Positions 25,592 to 34,655 of a stretch of 64,000 nt of DNA are shown in pieces. The notes beneath the pieces are model-generated. The model was not told the origin of the DNA and did no database searches. It saw nothing but the letters and a program-made list of their open reading frames with translations. A program made the position numbers and the translations under genes. The stretch covers positions 119,943 through 183,942 of the forward strand of contig NZ_FNIY01000008.1 of assembly GCF_900104355.1 (NCBI RefSeq), written 5' to 3'. The DNA is from Phyllobacterium sp. OV277 (GTDB taxonomy: Bacteria; Pseudomonadota; Alphaproteobacteria; Rhizobiales; Rhizobiaceae). Every line of letters starts with the position of its first letter. Within the stretch, counting starts at the first letter, position 1.

Positions 25592-28500
25592 GATGCCGCC
25601 TTCATTTCGATCGGCAACGTGAAGATAAACGTCGCTCCATGCGGTTCATTGTTTTCCGCCCACAACCGTCCACCGTGGGATTCTATGATCGAACGGCAGA
25701 TCGAGAGCCCCATGCCCATGCCATGGCCTTTCGTGGTGAAGAACGGCTCGAATATCCTATCAGGAAACGCGATACCCGGTCCGTAATCGCTAATTTCCGT
25801 TCGAACTACGTCACCTAAGTATCGCACCCGCATTCTAAGAACACGGTCGCCTGTGGCAGAATCCATCGCGTCCATGCCGTTGCGCATCAGGTTGATCAGT
25901 ACTTGCTGTATTTGAATGCGATCAAGTGCAACAGGCGGAAGATTCCTTTCGACATCGACATTGACGCGGATGCGGCGCCGGACAGCCTCTTCGGTCAAGA
26001 GTTCGCGTGCTTCGGCAACGACACTGTCGAGCGTTGTAATGGTTCTCGTCTCCACGGATTGTTTGAACAAGGCACGGATGCGGCTCACGACGTCGGCAGC
26101 CGAGTTGGCGTCGCGAATAATGCGCTCGACCGTTTTATTTGCGCGCTCGAGATTTGGGGGCTCAGCAGTAAGCCAGCGCTGGCATGCATGCGAGTTTGCC
26201 ACGACGGCCGCCAGTGGCTGGTTCACCTCATGTGCGATCGAAGCAGAGAGCTCGGCAAGGCTCGCCGCCTGGCTCGCGCGCGCCAAACTCTCTTGCGCCA
26301 AACGCAGTTCTCCCTGCGCGCGAACCTCGCCATCAATATCCAGGCAAATGACGTTCCATTGCACAATGTTGCCCTCAGAGTCGCGCATGGGAGCTGCACG
26401 AGTCTCGACCCAACGATATTCGCCATTGAAGCGCCGCAGGCGGTGCCTGCGTGCGTAAGACTCGCCGGTCGACAGGCATTGGGCGTACTGTTCCTTGACC
26501 CCGGCGAGATCGTCCGGATGCACACCGGCGTCGAGTGTACCGTCCAGCCGTGACTTTATCGCACCGTCCAGCTCTTCAAGCTCATAGCCGAGGAATTCAC
26601 GGAGCTGCTGACTGCGATAGACTGGCTCGCCATTTGGCGCAGCGCAATCGATCATTGCCGGCAGTGTTTCCACGAGTTGCCAGAGAAAACGTTCTCTTTC
26701 TCGCAACGCTTCCTGCGCCTGCATCTCGTCTTCGATGTCGATTGAAGCAATGTACCATTGCACGATCGCGCCATCCGCATCGCGCAGTGGTTGCGCCCGC
26801 GCTTCTATCCAGCGATAACTGCCATCTTTCAAGCGTCGGCGAAAACGGTTCACGAAAGGCTGGCCGGTTGCAAAGCCATTCTTTGCCCTTTTGAACATTG
26901 TTGGAAAGTCTTCAGGATGTGCCACGTCTCGGGCCAACGCGTCGAAGTCCTGGATCTGCTCCGCCGGCGATCCAACCTGATCCTGATATCGCTGGCTGGC
27001 ATAGGTCATCCTGCCAGAAGGTGCAAAGCTCAGAACATTGAAAGGCACGGCGTCGATCATCTGTTCCAGCTGCTGTTTGCTGCTCCGAAGCTCTTCTTCG
27101 GCCTGCAATTGATCTTCAATGTCGTGCGAAAGGCCGTACCACTGAAGGATTCGGCCGCTCTCATCGCGCAATGGTTCTGCACTGCCTTCGACCCAACGGT
27201 AAACGCCATCGGCGCGGCGTAGACGAAACCTCTTGAAGAACCGTTCGCCGGTGGCAAGGGATCGGTTGAGTTTTTCCAAAAGGCCGGCTGCGTCTTCAGG
27301 ATGGATTGCGGCCTTCAGGATTGCGGCCAACTGACTCGCATCTGGCTTGTCTTTATATGCGGCGTCGACGCCGAGAAAACGTATCAGGCGCTTGTTGAAA
27401 AAGGTCGGTTCGCCTATCGGGTTTAATCGCCAGAGTAAGCTCGGAACCATGTCAACAAGTTGTGAGAGTTCACGTTCCCGGTCGCGCAATGCTTCCTGTG
27501 CGCGCATCTCATCATCTATGTCGATAGAGATTGCATACCATTGAATGATAGCTCCGCTTTGATCTCGAAGCGGCTCCCCGCGTCCATCAACCCACCGGTA
27601 TGCACCGTCCGCACGACGCATTCGATACTTCATGGAATAAGGCTCGCCGCTGGCCAGCGAATGGCGGATCGCCCTTGTGAGAAGATCCGAGTCTTCGGGG
27701 TGAACAAGGGTCTGCATTGCCGCGGCCAAGCGGCTCGTTCCCGCCCCACCCAATTGTGCAACGTCGTTCAAACCAAAGAAATCGAGCAAGCGCTTGTTAA
27801 AGTAGGTCGGCTCGCCTTCCGGGGTCAAACGTCTGATCTGAACCGGGACCATATCGACGAGCTGTGAAAGCTCCCGCTCGCGGCCACGCAGCGCCGCTAC
27901 GGTTTTTTTGTGAACATCATTATCAAGGGCTATGCCATACCATCCCGTGATACGACCTTGTTTATCGCGCGATGGCCGCGCCGCAGTTCGAGCCCAGACA
28001 TAGTTGCCACTCGCGCGCCGGAAACGAAACTCCACGTTGAAATGATCGCCGGTCTCCAGGCAATGGCGCCATGTGGCGGCGATCTGGTCGTAATCGTCCG
28101 GATGAAGCAGACGCTTCCAGGCCGTATGCCCATCCTTCAACGAGGCGTTCAGATCGTCGAGTGTCACTCCAAGGGAATTCTGCGCAAACGGATGTAGATA
28201 TATCCACCTGCCGGTCGCATCGAATGCCCAGCCATTGCCAAATATACTCTCAACGACGCCTGCCGACCGAATTGGCCCTTCTTCGCTTTCGTCCACAAGG
28301 TCTGGCACCGTCGTAACCAGCGGCTCTCTATCTGTCGCCAGATCGTCGATGTCGACACTTACACTATACCCTGGCTCCGAACGGGTCTCGGTCCACCGAT
28401 AACTGCCTTCGGCATCGAGTTGTCGATGTCTCGTGATTTGAGGGACGCCCGTCCAGAAGGCACGCGCGTCTGCATGGGCTGCAGTTGTGCGGTCATCCGG

Positions 28501-29001
28501 ATGGATAAGGATCAGTGAATGCGGAACATCTGGAGCTGCTTTTTCTTTGAGAGCAGCACTTGTCACATCAGCAAATCGCTCTTTAGCGGTGGATGAAATA
28601 TCACCGTCAATCACTGTGCCATACCATGCTATGACTTGGCCGTGGTCATCGCGCAGCGGTTGCCCCGAGCTTCGACTCCACCCATAAGCACCACTCGCGC
28701 GTAACACCCGGTGCTCAACATTGTAATGTTCACCAGACTGTAGGCATCGATGCCATGTGGCGATGGCGCTGTCATAATCATCTGGATGGATTATCCGCTT
28801 CCAAACAGAAACGCTTTGTTCGGTAGGAGACCTGAGTTCCTCCAACGTCACACCGAGGACAAGCAGCGCCGCTGGACTCATATAAATGAATTTGCCCGCG
28901 GCGTCGGTTGCCCATGCGTTACCAACCACGCTTTCGATGATCTGCGCCGCCTGTAGTGCTTCGGATTCACTTTCGTCAGGTGAGTTCAACGCTATCGTCA
29001 T
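25588..29001 (-). CDS. Soluble histidine kinase with about seven PAS domains
   Basis: Sensor kinase of 1137 residues without any membrane segment. PAS (PAS_3-like) units lie near residues 20-134, 140-220 (degenerate, first half missing), 247-362, 372-497, 505-630, 638-757 and 767-890; each complete unit has HPDD or HPED in the middle and a W-Y/N-x-(I/L)-x-D type end. A HisKA domain follows with phospho-acceptor His924 in SIAHEVNQPL, then the ATPase domain with N box LINLMRNGMDAM, DYGPGI and GHGMGMGLS. CAGGAGAAAGCA precedes the ATG at 29001; the open frame to 29223 is upstream region. The gene leads an operon with three response regulators. PAS cofactors (haem, flavin) cannot be assigned. Confidence 0.92.
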   Translation of the reverse strand: MTIALNSPDESESEALQAAQIIESVVGNAWATDAAGKFIYMSPAALLVLGVTLEELRSPTEQSVSVWKRIIHPDDYDSAIATWHRCLQSGEHYNVEHRVLRASGAYGWSRSSGQPLRDDHGQVIAWYGTVIDGDISSTAKERFADVTSAALKEKAAPDVPHSLILIHPDDRTTAAHADARAFWTGVPQITRHRQLDAEGSYRWTETRSEPGYSVSVDIDDLATDREPLVTTVPDLVDESEEGPIRSAGVVESIFGNGWAFDATGRWIYLHPFAQNSLGVTLDDLNASLKDGHTAWKRLLHPDDYDQIAATWRHCLETGDHFNVEFRFRRASGNYVWARTAARPSRDKQGRITGWYGIALDNDVHKKTVAALRGRERELSQLVDMVPVQIRRLTPEGEPTYFNKRLLDFFGLNDVAQLGGAGTSRLAAAMQTLVHPEDSDLLTRAIRHSLASGEPYSMKYRMRRADGAYRWVDGRGEPLRDQSGAIIQWYAISIDIDDEMRAQEALRDRERELSQLVDMVPSLLWRLNPIGEPTFFNKRLIRFLGVDAAYKDKPDASQLAAILKAAIHPEDAAGLLEKLNRSLATGERFFKRFRLRRADGVYRWVEGSAEPLRDESGRILQWYGLSHDIEDQLQAEEELRSSKQQLEQMIDAVPFNVLSFAPSGRMTYASQRYQDQVGSPAEQIQDFDALARDVAHPEDFPTMFKRAKNGFATGQPFVNRFRRRLKDGSYRWIEARAQPLRDADGAIVQWYIASIDIEDEMQAQEALRERERFLWQLVETLPAMIDCAAPNGEPVYRSQQLREFLGYELEELDGAIKSRLDGTLDAGVHPDDLAGVKEQYAQCLSTGESYARRHRLRRFNGEYRWVETRAAPMRDSEGNIVQWNVICLDIDGEVRAQGELRLAQESLARASQAASLAELSASIAHEVNQPLAAVVANSHACQRWLTAEPPNLERANKTVERIIRDANSAADVVSRIRALFKQSVETRTITTLDSVVAEARELLTEEAVRRRIRVNVDVERNLPPVALDRIQIQQVLINLMRNGMDAMDSATGDRVLRMRVRYLGDVVRTEISDYGPGIAFPDRIFEPFFTTKGHGMGMGLSICRSIIESHGGRLWAENNEPHGATFIFTLPIEMKAAS

Positions 29002-29463
29002 TGCTTTCTCCTGCCGGACGAGGAAATCCTGCGAACTGTCTGCGCTTGGTGCAATACATATCCTTGTATCTGGCTGGCGAACTAACTGCCTCATCCTAGT
29101 CCCGCCTTGCGTCAACCGCACCCTATGGAAATCCATGAGACGGGATGAGTTGTAACCAAGTCTTCGGGATAAGTTGCCCAGACCAAGTGCGACGTTGCAG
29201 TAATGGCAGGCTAACGCATTCATTACATCCTCGCCATGATCTTGTGGCGGAAGTCTTCGCTACTCTAAGCCAAGATTAATCCGGCAAGCTCCACAGCGGC
29301 AGACCACGGGGCCAAATGTCTCGTAGCCTAGACTTCAGCATGGGTCGACTAAACCTGATGACTAGTGCGTTATGCCCTCTGCACAATAGTATGATTTTCT
29401 CTCTCCAGTCACTGTTGGAAGCGATCGAAAGATCTGAAAGATTCACAACAATGAGAGATGATA
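29002..29463. other. Upstream region of the multi-PAS kinase operon
   Basis: About 460 bp between the kinase start and the next plus-strand ORF. Frames are open but lack family resemblance and ribosome sites. Promoters for the kinase operon (minus) and the cupin gene (plus) should lie here; I could not single out a convincing -35/-10 pair. Confidence 0.35.
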
Positions 29464-29586
29464 ATGGCTCAGCGCATCAACTATGAACGGTCACCAGAGC
29501 TTCTCATTAAATTCGAGGACGCGCGACTCGGCAAGATTGGATTTCAGGACTGGTTGCATCAAACCCAGCACACTGAACCAGCGTAA
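29464..29586 (+). pseudogene. 40-codon ORF resembling the N terminus of a carboxymuconolactone decarboxylase family protein
   Basis: ATG at 29464, preceded by GAGAGATGATA, encodes MAQRINYERSPELLIKFED and then unrelated sequence to a TAA at 29584-29586. The opening closely follows the usual start of AhpD/carboxymuconolactone decarboxylase-like proteins (xQRxNYxxxSPEL), which are normally about 150 residues long. It is therefore probably a remnant of an internally deleted gene. Such proteins are frequent neighbours of cupins, SDRs and hydrolases like those that follow, which supports the reading. It could also be a small expressed peptide; the assignment rests on about 17 residues. Confidence 0.4.
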
Positions 29587-29662
29587 TAAATACAGCGAGA
29601 AAGCAGATGGGGATGGGTCAATAAACATCTCTCAGCTACCAACCAATTCGAGGATAAATCAA

Positions 29663-30076
29663 ATGTTCCGGACCATCCTGATTTCGGCGGCCGTCATGAT
29701 CGCCGCCAATGCACCGACCTTTGCCGGCGATGCTGACAAGGAGTCGAAAGTGACGCTCGTATTTGATCATGAACTCCCCAATGCTCCCGGAATGAGCATG
29801 AAAGGTGTCTTGGTCGAGTATGGACCGGGCGGCACATCCGTAGCTCATACGCATCCCAATTCGGCATTCATTTATGCGACCGTTCTGGAAGGCGCCATAA
29901 AAAGTCAGGTTAATGATGGACCTGTCAAGGTCTACAGCGCCGGGGAAAGTTTTGCCGAAAATCCCGGTGATCGCCATGGTCTCAGCGAAAATGCAAGCCA
30001 ATCCAAGCCTGCAAGACTATTGGCGGTATTTGTCGTCGATACGAAGGAGCAGGACCTCGTACTGCCTTATCGCTAA
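29663..30076 (+). CDS. Secreted cupin-domain protein
   Basis: Small cupin of 137 residues with a Sec signal peptide (MFRTILISAAVMIAANAPTF, cleavage near FAG). The barrel carries the metal-binding pattern SVAHTHPNSAFIYATVLEG (two His and a following Glu-like position) and the second motif FAENPGDRHGLSENAS. GAGGATAAATCAA precedes the ATG at 29663; the longer open frame from 29483 has no ribosome site and would hide the signal peptide. It stands at the head of a run of small-molecule redox and hydrolase genes. The reaction is unknown; periplasmic cupins of this size often accompany quinone or aldehyde detoxification genes. Confidence 0.83.
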   Translation: MFRTILISAAVMIAANAPTFAGDADKESKVTLVFDHELPNAPGMSMKGVLVEYGPGGTSVAHTHPNSAFIYATVLEGAIKSQVNDGPVKVYSAGESFAENPGDRHGLSENASQSKPARLLAVFVVDTKEQDLVLPYR

Positions 30077-30336
30077 TAAAGACGCGAAGCGGCAGTTGGC
30101 CAATTCAAGGTCGCTGTGACGATCCTGGTGGCATGCTCTTCTTTGCTGAATCAATAGAATCTGACGACGGTTCCGAAGGCACGTCCAGACCTGGCCAACC
30201 ATCTTCCTACATCGCACGAGCTGAGATGTTGAAATCAACGGAGACCGTATTCCGGGCGTTTGACAGCGCCTGAATACCGCATCTGTCATTTTCGCGAGGT
30301 GGGCGAGGCCAAATTCAATCGAAAAGGGAGCAAATG

Positions 30337-31083
30337 ATGAAAGTGACAGTTGTGGGAGCAAGCGGACTTATTGGAGCCCTACTTGTTGGAAAGCTTCGTC
30401 GGCAGGGTTTGGAAGTGATCCAAGCTTCGCGTTCGTTTGGAATTAACACCATCACAGGTGACGGCCTCAATGCAGCGATGGCCGGTGCGGACATTGTCAT
30501 TGATGTTACGAACTCCGCATCATTCGGCGATAGCTCCGCATTGGAATTTTTCAAAGTATCCACTGAGAATTTGCTGGCTGCGTCTGTCAATGCTGGTCAT
30601 TATCTCGCGCTTTCTGTGGTGGGAACACCTCGCCTCGTCGAGAGCGATTATTTTCGCGCGAAAATGGTACAGGAAAACCTCATCAGAGCCGCAAGGAGGC
30701 CCTACACGCTCCTGCATTCCACGCAATTTTTTGAGTTTATCAGCGGCATAATTGACCAGAGTGTGGATGGAGATGTTCTGAGATTGCCCTCTGCATCTGT
30801 CCGGCCCATTGCAGCTGCGGATGTGGTCGAAATTTTGGCCGAATTGGCGATCGGAACGCCGAAGAATTCCACCGTGGAGATCGGCGGGCCAGAACAATTT
30901 GGGCTTGATGAAATCGCGCTTACGAATCTCGCAATCAATGAAGATACACGTCAAGTGATTAGCGACGATAGAGCGACTTACTATGGCGTGAAGCTGAACG
31001 ATGACACGTTGCTCCCGCTAAAAGGGGCGCGTTTAGCGTCGATGCACTACGTCGACTGGTTGTATCGCTCCATGGCCAGTTAG
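30337..31083 (+). CDS. NmrA-like NAD(P)-binding oxidoreductase (atypical SDR), copy 1
   Basis: Atypical short-chain dehydrogenase/reductase of the NmrA/SDR_a5 kind, 248 residues. A Rossmann start [18 protein letters not shown] is followed by [34 protein letters not shown] and [11 protein letters not shown]. The spaced K in RAKMVQE stands where the catalytic Lys usually lies. GGGAG favours the second ATG (30337, 6 nt spacing) over the one at 30334. The protein aligns over its full length with the one at 32063-32812, and each is adjacent to an alpha/beta hydrolase gene, so the pair looks duplicated. Confidence 0.84.
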   Translation: MKVTVVGASGLIGALLVGKLRRQGLEVIQASRSFGINTITGDGLNAAMAGADIVIDVTNSASFGDSSALEFFKVSTENLLAASVNAGHYLALSVVGTPRLVESDYFRAKMVQENLIRAARRPYTLLHSTQFFEFISGIIDQSVDGDVLRLPSASVRPIAAADVVEILAELAIGTPKNSTVEIGGPEQFGLDEIALTNLAINEDTRQVISDDRATYYGVKLNDDTLLPLKGARLASMHYVDWLYRSMAS

Positions 31084-31168
31084 ACGGCGCATCAGCTTTT
31101 GTTGCCCTGGCATTGAGCAGTCTTCTTCTTCAACCGTTTTCAACAATCAACGTGAAAGGACGCACGAC

Positions 31169-31990
31169 ATGGGTCTCCTGAAAACCAAAGACGGCACGGA
31201 TATCTCTTACAAGGATTGGGGATCGGGGCAACCGATCGTCTTCCATCACGGGTGGCCACTCTCAAGTGACGATTGGGATGCGCAAATGCTCTATTTTTTG
31301 GGCAAAGGTTATCGCGTGATTGCACATGATCGGCGTGGCCACGGGCGATCCAGCCAAACCGCAACCGGACACGATATGGATACCTATGCTGCGGATTTTG
31401 CGGAGCTCGCTGCGGCGCTTGACGTGCGCAATGCAATTCACATCGGTCATTCGACCGGTGGTGGTGAAGCTGCTCGCTATGTCGCACAGTATGGCAGGGA
31501 CCGTGTAGCAAAATTAGTTTTGATAGGCGCCGTGCCTCCGATCATGGTAAAAACCGCTGCGAACCCCGCTGGTCTGCCAATCGAAGTTCTGGATAGCTTG
31601 CGCTCCCAATTGGCAGCCAACCGCTCGGAATTCTACTGGAACTTTCCTATTCCATTCTACGGTTTCAACCGCGAAGGAGCGGCGGTATCCGAGGCCGTGC
31701 GCGTGAACTGGTGGCGGCAAAGTATGATGGGCGGTGCCCAGGCACAGTATGACTGTATCAAAGCCTTCTCGGAAACAGATTTTACGGAAGACCTGAAGCG
31801 CATTGATGTGCCAACGCTTGTGATGCATGGGGACGACGACCAGATCGTGCCAATTGCCGATTCTGCGCTTCTGTCCATCAAGCTGCTCAAGAACGGCTCG
31901 CTGAAGATTTATGAAAACTACCCGCATGGCATGTGTACGACTCAGGCGGACATAGTCAATGCCGATCTCCTCGACTTTATCAGAAGTTAA
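31169..31990 (+). CDS. Alpha/beta hydrolase of the non-haem chloroperoxidase/esterase type
   Basis: Cofactor-free alpha/beta hydrolase, 273 residues. Motifs: oxyanion region [22 protein letters not shown], nucleophile elbow GHSTGGGE (Ser near residue 95), acid HGDDDQIVP and catalytic His in NYPHGM. These are the hallmarks of bacterial perhydrolases/arylesterases once called non-haem chloroperoxidases. GTGAAAGGACG lies upstream of the ATG. It lies 85 nt after the first NmrA-like gene. The natural substrate is likely an ester; peroxidase chemistry is only a side activity in the family. Confidence 0.88.
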   Translation: MGLLKTKDGTDISYKDWGSGQPIVFHHGWPLSSDDWDAQMLYFLGKGYRVIAHDRRGHGRSSQTATGHDMDTYAADFAELAAALDVRNAIHIGHSTGGGEAARYVAQYGRDRVAKLVLIGAVPPIMVKTAANPAGLPIEVLDSLRSQLAANRSEFYWNFPIPFYGFNREGAAVSEAVRVNWWRQSMMGGAQAQYDCIKAFSETDFTEDLKRIDVPTLVMHGDDDQIVPIADSALLSIKLLKNGSLKIYENYPHGMCTTQADIVNADLLDFIRS

Positions 31991-32062
31991 GCCCGGATGG
32001 CTGATCGGCCGCCGGGTCTCTGGACTCGGCCGTCCAGCTCGCCAAACAAAGGAACAAAGAAA

Positions 32063-32812
32063 ATGAAAATCGTTGTCATTGGAGGCAATGGCCTCATCGG
32101 TGCAAAACTGGTTGGCAGGTTGAAGGATCGTGGCCATGACGTCATCGCTGCCTCACCGCGAACCGGCGTCAATGCGGTAACGGGCGAAGGGTTGGACGAG
32201 GCGTTAAAGGGCGCAAACGTTGTTGTTGACGTCTCCAACGCTCCCTCCTTCGAAGACCAGGCGGCAATGGAATTCTTCCAGAACTCGGCCCGCAATATAG
32301 CGGCTATTGAGATAGCGGAAGGCATTCATCACCACATAGCACTGTCGGTCGTCGGCACAGACCGCCTGCAGGAGAGCGGATACTTTCGAGCCAAGCTTGT
32401 TCAGGAAACTCTCATTAAATCCGCCGGTGTTCCGTACACCATCGTTCGGGCAACCCAATTTTTCGAGTTCCTTGATTCAATTGTTTCTTTTAGTTTTGTC
32501 GAAAACGCGATCCGCTTGCCGGCTGCTGCTTTCCAGCCAATCGCAGCTGGGGATGTGGCCGCCGCCTTGGAAGAGGTCGTTCTTGGCGAACCTGTAAATG
32601 GTGCTGTGGAAATCGCCGGCCCAGATCGCGGCACGCTCACTGGTATTGTTGAATCTTACCTTCGCGCAACTGGCGACACCCGATCGATCGTGACCGATCC
32701 AAATGCACCATATTTCGGGGTGTCGATCGATGAACTGTCTCTGGTTCCCGGACAGGGCGCAAGACTGCAGCCGACCACTCTGCAGCAATGGCTGCAGAAA
32801 TCCTCCCACTGA
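32063..32812 (+). CDS. NmrA-like NAD(P)-binding oxidoreductase (atypical SDR), copy 2
   Basis: Paralogue of the protein at 30337, 249 residues: MKIVVIGGNGLIGAKLVGRL, NVVVDVSNAPSFED, ALSVVGTDRLQESGYFRAKL and IVRATQFFEFLDSI appear in the same order, with QPIAAGDVA in place of RPIAAADVV. The start at 32063 follows AAAGGAACAAAG; the frame open to 31997 begins in the intergenic stretch. It sits 72 nt after the hydrolase gene and 19 nt before a second, secreted hydrolase, all on the same strand. Confidence 0.85.
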   Translation: MKIVVIGGNGLIGAKLVGRLKDRGHDVIAASPRTGVNAVTGEGLDEALKGANVVVDVSNAPSFEDQAAMEFFQNSARNIAAIEIAEGIHHHIALSVVGTDRLQESGYFRAKLVQETLIKSAGVPYTIVRATQFFEFLDSIVSFSFVENAIRLPAAAFQPIAAGDVAAALEEVVLGEPVNGAVEIAGPDRGTLTGIVESYLRATGDTRSIVTDPNAPYFGVSIDELSLVPGQGARLQPTTLQQWLQKSSH

Positions 32813-32831
32813 TCACGGAAAGAACTGATCT

Positions 32832-33602
32832 ATGAAAATCTCTCTTCTGTCTACCCTGATTGCCCTTGGATTGACTTTTACTTCTTCCGCGTTCGCTACG
32901 GAAAGCAAGCCGACCATTGTTCTCGTGCATGGTGCATTTGCTGATGCGTCCAGTTGGAATGGCGTGATAACCCGCCTCGAGAAAGATGGCTATCCTGTCG
33001 TCGCTGTGGCTAATCCACTGCGTAGCGTTAAAACTGATGCCGCTTACGTGACAAATATCATCACCTCGTTGAAGACGCCTGTTGTTCTTGTGGGCCATTC
33101 ATATGGTGGAACCATCATCAGCCAAGCGGCAGAAACTGCAGGCAATGTAACGTCGCTGGTTTATGTGTCGGCTTTTGCGCCCGATTTGGGTGAGACGGCA
33201 GCGAGCCTGTCCGGCAAGTTCCCGGGCGGTACACTGGGATCTGCGCTTGGCGCCGCCGTCAAATTGGAAGGTGGTACAGCAGATCTTTATATCCAACGGG
33301 ACAAGTTTCACGATCAGTTCGCGGCGGATGTTCCTGAAGCTGAAACTCGTCTTATGGCGGCAACTCAGCGCCCTGTAACCGACGCTGCTTTGAATGAACC
33401 TGTAACCAGCGCCGCTTGGAAGAAGCTTCCCAGCTTCTTCATTTATGGTGATGCCGACAAGAATATTCCAGCGAAAGCGATCGCCTGGATGGCGGAACGC
33501 GCCAATTCAAAGGAAACCATCGTCATTAAAGGTGGGTCTCACGTTGTAATGATTTCACATCCAGACCCTGTAACCAAGCTCATCGAACATGCAGCGCAGT
33601 AG
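32832..33602 (+). CDS. Secreted alpha/beta hydrolase (EstC/salicylate-esterase-like)
   Basis: Exported alpha/beta hydrolase, 256 residues. The Sec signal peptide MKISLLSTLIALGLTF... ends near AFATES. Catalytic features are VLVHGAFADASSWNGV (oxyanion loop), GHSYGGTIISQAAE (nucleophile Ser), an acid in FIYGDADKNIP and His in KGGSHVVMISHP. This matches the EstC-like group that includes plant methyl-salicylate esterases and bacterial esterases of about 230-260 residues. It is the last gene of the plus-strand run before a convergent LysR gene. The substrate is unknown. Confidence 0.86.
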   Translation: MKISLLSTLIALGLTFTSSAFATESKPTIVLVHGAFADASSWNGVITRLEKDGYPVVAVANPLRSVKTDAAYVTNIITSLKTPVVLVGHSYGGTIISQAAETAGNVTSLVYVSAFAPDLGETAASLSGKFPGGTLGSALGAAVKLEGGTADLYIQRDKFHDQFAADVPEAETRLMAATQRPVTDAALNEPVTSAAWKKLPSFFIYGDADKNIPAKAIAWMAERANSKETIVIKGGSHVVMISHPDPVTKLIEHAAQ

Positions 33603-33665
33603 GCATTAATACGCTTTGGCTGGTCAGGATTGTATCTGGCTGGCTGAAGCAAATTTTTCATTTGA

Positions 33666-34559
33666 TTATTCAGACAACCTTTTGGCTTCATCAGAAATGA
33701 AGTCACATAATAATCGAACCCGAGTGGGCACCGTGCTGCGGAAAGCATGGATTGCGCTAAAAGGCTGCGATGGCAAAGGCTCGTTAGCAAGAAGCTGGAT
33801 CAAGCTCCCTTTGCGCAGATCATCAGCAACGACAAACCGCATGAGATGCGCCACGCCCATTCCTTCAAGAGCGCTAACACGCAGCGCGTAACCCGAGTCA
33901 CAATCGATACGCCCATGCGTGACGATGCTTTCTCCGTTTGAGAAGAGTATGGAATGAGGCCTGCCCGCGATTGCATATCGCGCAAATGGCAGTTTGCCGA
34001 GATCCAGGATTGTCAGCGGTGTTCCCCATTCAGCTATAAATGAGGGCGATGCCACGAGCACCATGTCGATATCCGCCAGACGCCGTATCATGAGATCACC
34101 CTCAGCCATGTGGCCGACCCGAAAGACGACATCGTAGTCCTCCCTCACAAGATCGACGTAGCGGTCGGTAATACCAACATCCAGGTGAAGCCGAGGATAG
34201 CGTTTGGCAAATCCCGTCACGATCGACGACATCAGGAAATGAGCAACCTCGCTTGGCAGGCTCAACCGCAACCGTCCCGTTGGTTCTGTGGCAGCCTGCA
34301 GGACTTCAGCGGAGGCGTTGATTTCCTTTAGAAGAGGCGCAACGCGTTCAAAAAAAGCCTGTCCGTCTGGCGTAAGTTGCAATGCTCGTGTCGACCTTAA
34401 GAACAATCTGGCACCAACGTGTTTTTCAAGCCGAGCAACAGCCTTTGACACCACAGATGGTGTCGTCTTGAGATCGCGCGCTGCTGCCGTGAAGGAACCC
34501 GCCTCAACTGTACGAACAAACGATAGCAATCCGGTCGCTTCGTTAATCAGCGTGGCCAT
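33666..34559 (-). CDS. LysR-family transcriptional regulator
   Basis: LysR-type regulator, 297 residues. The N-terminal winged helix-turn-helix (residues 8-66) has FVRTVEAGSFTAAARDLKTTPSVVSKAVARLEKHVGARLF in family form. The C-terminal effector domain includes GRLRLSLPSEVAHFLMSSIV and a second lobe. It belongs to the subgroup of CrgA/DmlR-like regulators that often control adjacent oxidoreductases. It is transcribed divergently from the SDR at 34656 across a 96-bp gap, the standard layout for control of the neighbour. The effector is not predictable. Confidence 0.9.
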   Translation of the reverse strand: MATLINEATGLLSFVRTVEAGSFTAAARDLKTTPSVVSKAVARLEKHVGARLFLRSTRALQLTPDGQAFFERVAPLLKEINASAEVLQAATEPTGRLRLSLPSEVAHFLMSSIVTGFAKRYPRLHLDVGITDRYVDLVREDYDVVFRVGHMAEGDLMIRRLADIDMVLVASPSFIAEWGTPLTILDLGKLPFARYAIAGRPHSILFSNGESIVTHGRIDCDSGYALRVSALEGMGVAHLMRFVVADDLRKGSLIQLLANEPLPSQPFSAIHAFRSTVPTRVRLLCDFISDEAKRLSE

Positions 34560-34655
34560 TCATACCTCCAGGGAAAATGTCATGTTCGTCATCATCGGCT
34601 AATAGCGAAAGCATCTTGAGATTATTTCAGCTTCAATCAACAAGGAGAACTGAAA

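Noticed and set aside
25903..26553. Long plus-strand ORFs inside the kinase gene
   Set aside because: Antisense shadows of a GC-biased coding region; the kinase frame contains all conserved motifs.
29483..29662. 60-codon extension in front of the cupin
   Set aside because: No ribosome site; the Sec signal peptide and GAGGA lie at 29663.
30133..30273. 46-codon plus-strand ORF before the first NmrA-like gene
   Set aside because: No ribosome site and no similarity I can name; probably chance.
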